Assembly: GCA_018894495.1 (NCBI GenBank)
Contig: JAHIOY010000139.1
Coordinates: forward strand, 1-6,248
Reading direction: 5' to 3'
Length of the DNA stretch: 6,248 nucleotides
Origin: Patescibacteria group bacterium
Lineage (GTDB): Bacteria > Patescibacteriota > Minisyncoccia > Minisyncoccales > JAHIOY01
Below the pieces are notes generated by a model. It did no database searches. It was not told where the DNA came from and saw only the letters and a program-made list of their open reading frames with translations. Positions 3,637-6,248 of the stretch are shown one piece after another. A program made the translations under genes and the position numbers. Positions within the stretch are counted from its first letter, which is position 1; the number at the start of each line of letters is the position of its first letter.

Positions 3637-3717
3637 GTTGACAGAGGTCGGACCTTCGCCTCGCCGAAGCGGGCTACTGCCTCGCGAAGGCGGGCCTCTG
3701 TCGGTTTTTGTAGAAAA
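3637..3717. repeat. Nested palindrome repeat, second copy
   Basis: GACAGAGG (3640-3647) and CCTCTGTC (3695-3702) form the outer stem, with the family flanks GTTGACAGAGGTCGGACC and GGTTTTTGTAGAAAA. Between them is a 40-bp palindromic insert (3655-3694), 38/40 identical to 1247-1286. The simple copies at 978 and 2684 show the uninterrupted form. Confidence 0.85.
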
Positions 3718-3729
3718 ATAGAGTTGACC

Positions 3730-4344
3730 CTATTTGCAATATTTCAAGAATTCCTCAAATGGATTTCCCAGTCCAAGAAATTCAGATAAACTTTTGGATT
3801 GGGAAATAGAATTTTGAATCTTCTCATAGTATCCTTCAACGGCAAACTCTATCTTTCTCTGATATCCTTGTTTTGACTCAGGAGCATCGAATTCAAGGAA
3901 TAGCTCATCGCCTTGATTGAGGATTAAGTAATTGTCGTCTGATTCTGCGATTAGAGATAGGCCATCTTTTGAGACCTTAGTTGGATTTAAAAGATTTACT
4001 ATTTCGTTATCTCCTTTGATGTCTGTGGTTTTCAGGTAAATTTTGTCCAGATAAGTTATCTCATTTTCGTCTCCTTTTATCTTAAACTTGCACTCTCCGT
4101 TCTTTTCTTTTATTTTTTCTTCTGGGATTTCTACAAAGTAGGTTTTTTCGTTTTGTCTACCTAAAACTAAAAGGTCCAAGATGAGTTTGTAGGTTAAACC
4201 GTTAAAGGAATAGAGGCGGGGATAATTAATCGTAAATATAATTATAACATTTACATCTAACTGAATTTTTTCCAGTGATCCCACTGCAAGGCCATTCAGT
4301 AACATCAGTACCACAGTTAGGCATGGGGTGGGTGCAGGATGCAC
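3730..4344 (-). CDS. Unrecognised gene, probably a C-terminal fragment
   Basis: The frame is open from a GTG at 4344, but bases 4226-4344 overlap the end of the cysteine-rich gene in another frame. The credible protein begins only at about residue 40, just past that gene's stop. From there it reads YPRLYSFNGLTYKLILDLL, then EITYLDKIYLKTTD (95-108), NYLILNQGDELFLEF (138-152) and RKIEFAVEGYYE (163-174). This order (a 'LYxFxG-Y' strand, a 'YLDxIYL' strand, then a 'GYY' end) recalls beta-rich surface-protein domains that begin 'P-LY-FDG-xY' in large secreted proteins. That likeness is from memory and unproven. There is no Met after residue 14, no signal peptide and no ribosome binding site, so it is most likely the remnant of a longer gene. 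The tail (177-204) looks helical. Confidence 0.5.
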   Translation of the reverse strand: MHPAPTPCLTVVLMLLNGLAVGSLEKIQLDVNVIIIFTINYPRLYSFNGLTYKLILDLLVLGRQNEKTYFVEIPEEKIKEKNGECKFKIKGDENEITYLDKIYLKTTDIKGDNEIVNLLNPTKVSKDGLSLIAESDDNYLILNQGDELFLEFDAPESKQGYQRKIEFAVEGYYEKIQNSISQSKSLSEFLGLGNPFEEFLKYCK

Positions 4345-5116
4345 AATTTATATCCCAACTTTCTGCAATAGAGCCACAGATCAACGAACTCCAGTAAGCA
4401 GTATACGAACAGCCATCGTACCCATTATTTAGACACCAGGTGTTACAGGTTACGGATGGTGCAGTACTGCACTCGTAGCAGGCCCCCCAGGCCTCCGATC
4501 TAGGTACCGTACAACTCCCGCTTCCATTACATCTATAATGCGTAGCCGTACAAGCATCTCCCGGAGAAGAGCAGGTTGAACCAGACGCCACATTAGTACA
4601 GGCTCCAGCGCCATTACAATAGCCACAGCAAGATGAGCCCCCACACTCAGTATAGGGATCCGCACCGTTGCCAATATTTGCACAATTACCGCCAGCATCG
4701 CACTGTTCGCAAAGACCACAATTTTGTTTTCCAGAAGTATAGTATCCGCAGGCATAGCTATCGCCTTTGCAGTTTCCAGTCAAGCAACCAGCGGTACCGC
4801 ACTCATTATCTGGATCTGCGGAACTATCACTAACATAGCCGCAGCGACCAGTTCCATTTGAAGATAAAGTACCGCAGGTTTGACAAGTTTGACCTGTGCA
4901 GGCGCTATCACAGCAATAGCCATCCACGCAAAAACCACTTTCACACTGGTCAGGGGCAGTACAAGGGTTACCTATAGCAGCTCCGGCAGCCAACTTTTTC
5001 CATTCGCTGGGCACATAAACCTGAACTTCATTTGCCGTGCTATTGTAAATCATCATTCCGGTTTCCGGAGAAAGGGTATTTCTTTGGGCAGTGGTGAGTA
5101 AAGGGAGCTTGATATA
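4226..5116 (-). CDS. Cysteine-rich surface protein, 5' part cut off by an IS630 element
   Basis: The frame runs about 297 codons from the insertion boundary to a TAA at 4226. It continues 12 bases into the insertion sequence to a TTG at 5128, which is not a natural start. The first host residues (LPLLTTAQRNTLSPETGMMIYNSTANEVQVYVPSEW) match the short 'LTTAQR-L-P-GMMIYN-T-N-Q-Y-W' module common near the C-terminal part of tail-fibre-like and adhesin-like proteins. Then come about 245 residues with 38 cysteines in repeats such as CESGFCVDGYCCDSACTGQTC and DPDNECGTAGC, typical of disulfide-rich secreted proteins. The final part (TGKNSVRCKCYNYIYD) looks like a true end. Normally this would be secreted, with a signal peptide in the missing N-terminal part beyond base 6248. 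Its GC content looks higher than that of its neighbours. It is probably a pseudogene unless re-expressed from the insertion sequence. Confidence 0.75.
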   Translation of the reverse strand, partial: YIKLPLLTTAQRNTLSPETGMMIYNSTANEVQVYVPSEWKKLAAGAAIGNPCTAPDQCESGFCVDGYCCDSACTGQTCQTCGTLSSNGTGRCGYVSDSSADPDNECGTAGCLTGNCKGDSYACGYYTSGKQNCGLCEQCDAGGNCANIGNGADPYTECGGSSCCGYCNGAGACTNVASGSTCSSPGDACTATHYRCNGSGSCTVPRSEAWGACYECSTAPSVTCNTWCLNNGYDGCSYTAYWSSLICGSIAESWDINCASCTHPMPNCGTDVTEWPCSGITGKNSVRCKCYNYIYD

Positions 5117-5140
5117 TAGCCCCCGCAAAACAAATTCGGG
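5115..5140 (+). repeat. Left terminal inverted repeat of the IS630 element
   Basis: It reads TATAGCCC, then CCGCAAAACAAATTCGGG. It differs from the right end only at two positions (CC here, TA there) just before the 18-base identical core. Confidence 0.93.
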
Positions 5141-5182
5141 TGTTTTATAAAGATAGTTTTAGCTAATTTTGGGAATTTTTGC

Positions 5183-5188
5183 TATAAT
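5183..5188 (+). promoter_or_regulatory. -10 box of the transposase gene
   Basis: TATAAT is perfect and lies 8 bases before the ATG. A weak -35 candidate (TTAGCT, 5159-5164) is 18 bases upstream. The predicted start near 5195 makes the transcript leaderless or nearly so. Confidence 0.55.
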
Positions 5189-5196
5189 AACGGCGT

Positions 5197-6243
5197 ATGA
5201 TACAAATACGCCAACTAACACAAGAAGAAAAACAAATATTTAAGAATTATTACAAAAAATCAGATTGTCTATTACTCAAAGAACGAGCCCATGCTCTACT
5301 CTTGGCAGATCAAAACAGATCAGTCAAAGATATCGCTCTCATACTTATGAGAAAGGGAGATACTATTTGCCAATGGTTAAAAGATTTTAACCAAAGAGGT
5401 GTATCAACTATTTTTCACAAATATGAAAGTAATACCAATGCCAGTAAATTAACATTAGAGCAAAGAAAAGAAATTGAAAAAACATTAAAAAGTCCGCCGT
5501 CTGATAAAGGATTGCCTAAACAATTTTGGAATGTGCCAGCCATCAAAGAATATATCCGGGGAGAATTTGACGTTGTCTATGAATCAAACAGGTCATATCA
5601 TTATCTTTTAAAATTCAATGGACTGTCATTTAAATTACCAACACCTTTTGATTTTAAACGAGATAAAGAACAAATTAACCAGAAATTAAAGGAAATTCAC
5701 AAGGAATTACCTAAATATCTAAATAGTATTGACTGGGAAGTCTTAGTGGCAGATGAGGCCAGAATTACCTGGGAAGCGGAAATCAGGCGGGCTTGGTTGA
5801 AGAAAAATGAAAAAACCATTATTAAAGTTCATCGCAGCAATGAATATCAAAATTACTTCGGAGCTCTGAATCTTAAAAACAAAAAAGCGCGCACAATTAA
5901 ACTTAGCTGGCAAGATACCGAAGAAATTATAAAAGCATTGGAAGAATTATCAATGAGCTATCCTGACAAAAAAATTTGTCTTATCTGGGATAACGCCAGA
6001 TGGCATAAATCAAAACAACTGAGAGAAAAATTAAAGAAAAATAATTCTCTTAAACATATTCACCTGATTAACTTCCCGCCTTATGCGCCGGATGTTAATC
6101 CAGAAGAACATGTTTGGAAATTTGGCAAAGATATGTTAGCTAATCAAACACTCAACTCATTTGAAGAAACAAAACTTTTATTTGAAAATTCCATTCAAGA
6201 CAAATCCTTTGATTACAAAATCCCCGAATTTGTTTTGCGGTAG
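5197..6243 (+). CDS. IS630-family DDE transposase
   Basis: The 348-residue product catalyses cut-and-paste movement of its own element into TA sites. An N-terminal helix-turn-helix region (about residues 26-66, with SVKDIALILMRKGDTICQWLKDF) and a second winged-helix-like part (about 83-135) would bind the inverted ends. The RNase H-like catalytic core shows the triad Asp186 (VLVADEARI), Asp265 (LIWDNARWHKS) and Glu304 (PPYAPDVNPEEHVWK), with 38 residues between the last two. The NPxExxW motif is diagnostic of the IS630/Tc1 group. Length is normal and no frameshift is needed, unlike many IS630 genes that are split in two frames. The ATG at 5197 is chosen because TATAAT lies only 8 bases upstream. 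There is no Shine-Dalgarno site, and translation is probably leaderless. The stop lies inside the right inverted repeat. The gene looks functional. Confidence 0.95.
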   Translation: MIQIRQLTQEEKQIFKNYYKKSDCLLLKERAHALLLADQNRSVKDIALILMRKGDTICQWLKDFNQRGVSTIFHKYESNTNASKLTLEQRKEIEKTLKSPPSDKGLPKQFWNVPAIKEYIRGEFDVVYESNRSYHYLLKFNGLSFKLPTPFDFKRDKEQINQKLKEIHKELPKYLNSIDWEVLVADEARITWEAEIRRAWLKKNEKTIIKVHRSNEYQNYFGALNLKNKKARTIKLSWQDTEEIIKALEELSMSYPDKKICLIWDNARWHKSKQLREKLKKNNSLKHIHLINFPPYAPDVNPEEHVWKFGKDMLANQTLNSFEETKLLFENSIQDKSFDYKIPEFVLR

Positions 6244-6248
6244 CTATA
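6223..6248 (-). repeat. Right terminal inverted repeat of the IS630 element
   Basis: This is the reverse complement of the left end. It contains the last five codons or so and the TAG stop (6241-6243) of the transposase gene, and the window ends at its outer TA. Confidence 0.93.

Larger units (their letters stand above)
5115..6248 (+). mobile_element. IS630-family insertion sequence, complete
   Basis: The left end (5115-5140) and right end (6223-6248) are 26-bp inverted repeats with two mismatches; the inner 18 bases, CCGCAAAACAAATTCGGG, are identical. Both outer tips read TATAGC, consistent with TA target duplication (5115-5116 and 6247-6248), the rule for IS630/Tc1 elements. The element is about 1.13 kb with one intact transposase gene, the usual size for the family. 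It is inserted in the cysteine-rich gene in the opposite orientation. The near-identical ends and intact gene point to recent activity. The exact outer boundary could shift by 2 bases, because the left flank is TATATA. Confidence 0.92.

Noticed and set aside
4266..4271. A AAA AAT slippery run near the end of the cysteine-rich gene, suggesting programmed -1 frameshifting into the next frame.
   Set aside because: The downstream frame is +1, not -1, relative to the cysteine-rich gene, and that gene's own ending (RCKCYNYIYD then TAA) looks natural.
4450..5101. Frames of 66-101 codons on both strands within the cysteine-rich gene.
   Set aside because: They are shadows of the cysteine-rich frame, with no domain or start signal of their own.

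Overview
The window is AT-rich and low in coding density. Its small compact genes mostly lack Shine-Dalgarno sites, and its long intergenic stretches are packed with short palindromic repeats. This style fits a Candidate Phyla Radiation / Patescibacteria genome (Parcubacteria-like). That is an inference from gene style and repeats, because no rRNA or universal marker is present. All genes except the transposase lie on the minus strand; the small-RNA and tRNA-like units lie on the plus strand.

Layout. Bases 1-90 hold a repeat edge and the terminator of a minus-strand greA-type gene (148-621). A repeat-rich stretch follows (622-1346). It contains a near-consensus minus-strand promoter (858-885), a possible 40-residue ORF, and several hairpins. 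A membrane-anchored hypothetical gene (1347-1886) has an inverted-repeat element directly upstream. Bases 1887-2874 carry no protein gene. They hold a plus-strand promoter/terminator unit that looks like an ~80-nt small RNA, then a tRNA-shaped sequence to which that RNA is strikingly complementary, then more repeats and a perfect 34-bp palindrome. Next comes a toxin-antitoxin pair (antitoxin 3237-3425, VapC-type PIN toxin 2875-3246), a 157-bp element with 17-bp inverted ends (3463-3619), and a nested palindrome (3637-3717). Last are an unrecognised gene fragment (3730-4344), a cysteine-rich surface-type protein fragment (4226-5116), and a complete IS630-family insertion sequence (5115-6248) whose right end coincides with the end of the window.

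How the parts relate. The toxin-antitoxin genes overlap by 10 bases and are surely co-transcribed. The insertion sequence sits inside the cysteine-rich gene; the missing 5' part should lie just beyond base 6248. The remaining genes show no shared pathway, and the region reads as accessory, repeat-driven DNA.

The most unusual signals are (1) the small-RNA candidate and its complementary tRNA-like neighbour, (2) a family of 19-21-nt hairpins whose stems differ but keep pairing around a constant GTYDGAC apex, and (3) a 40-bp palindrome nested in the apex of that hairpin at two places. All are sequence observations whose function is unproven.
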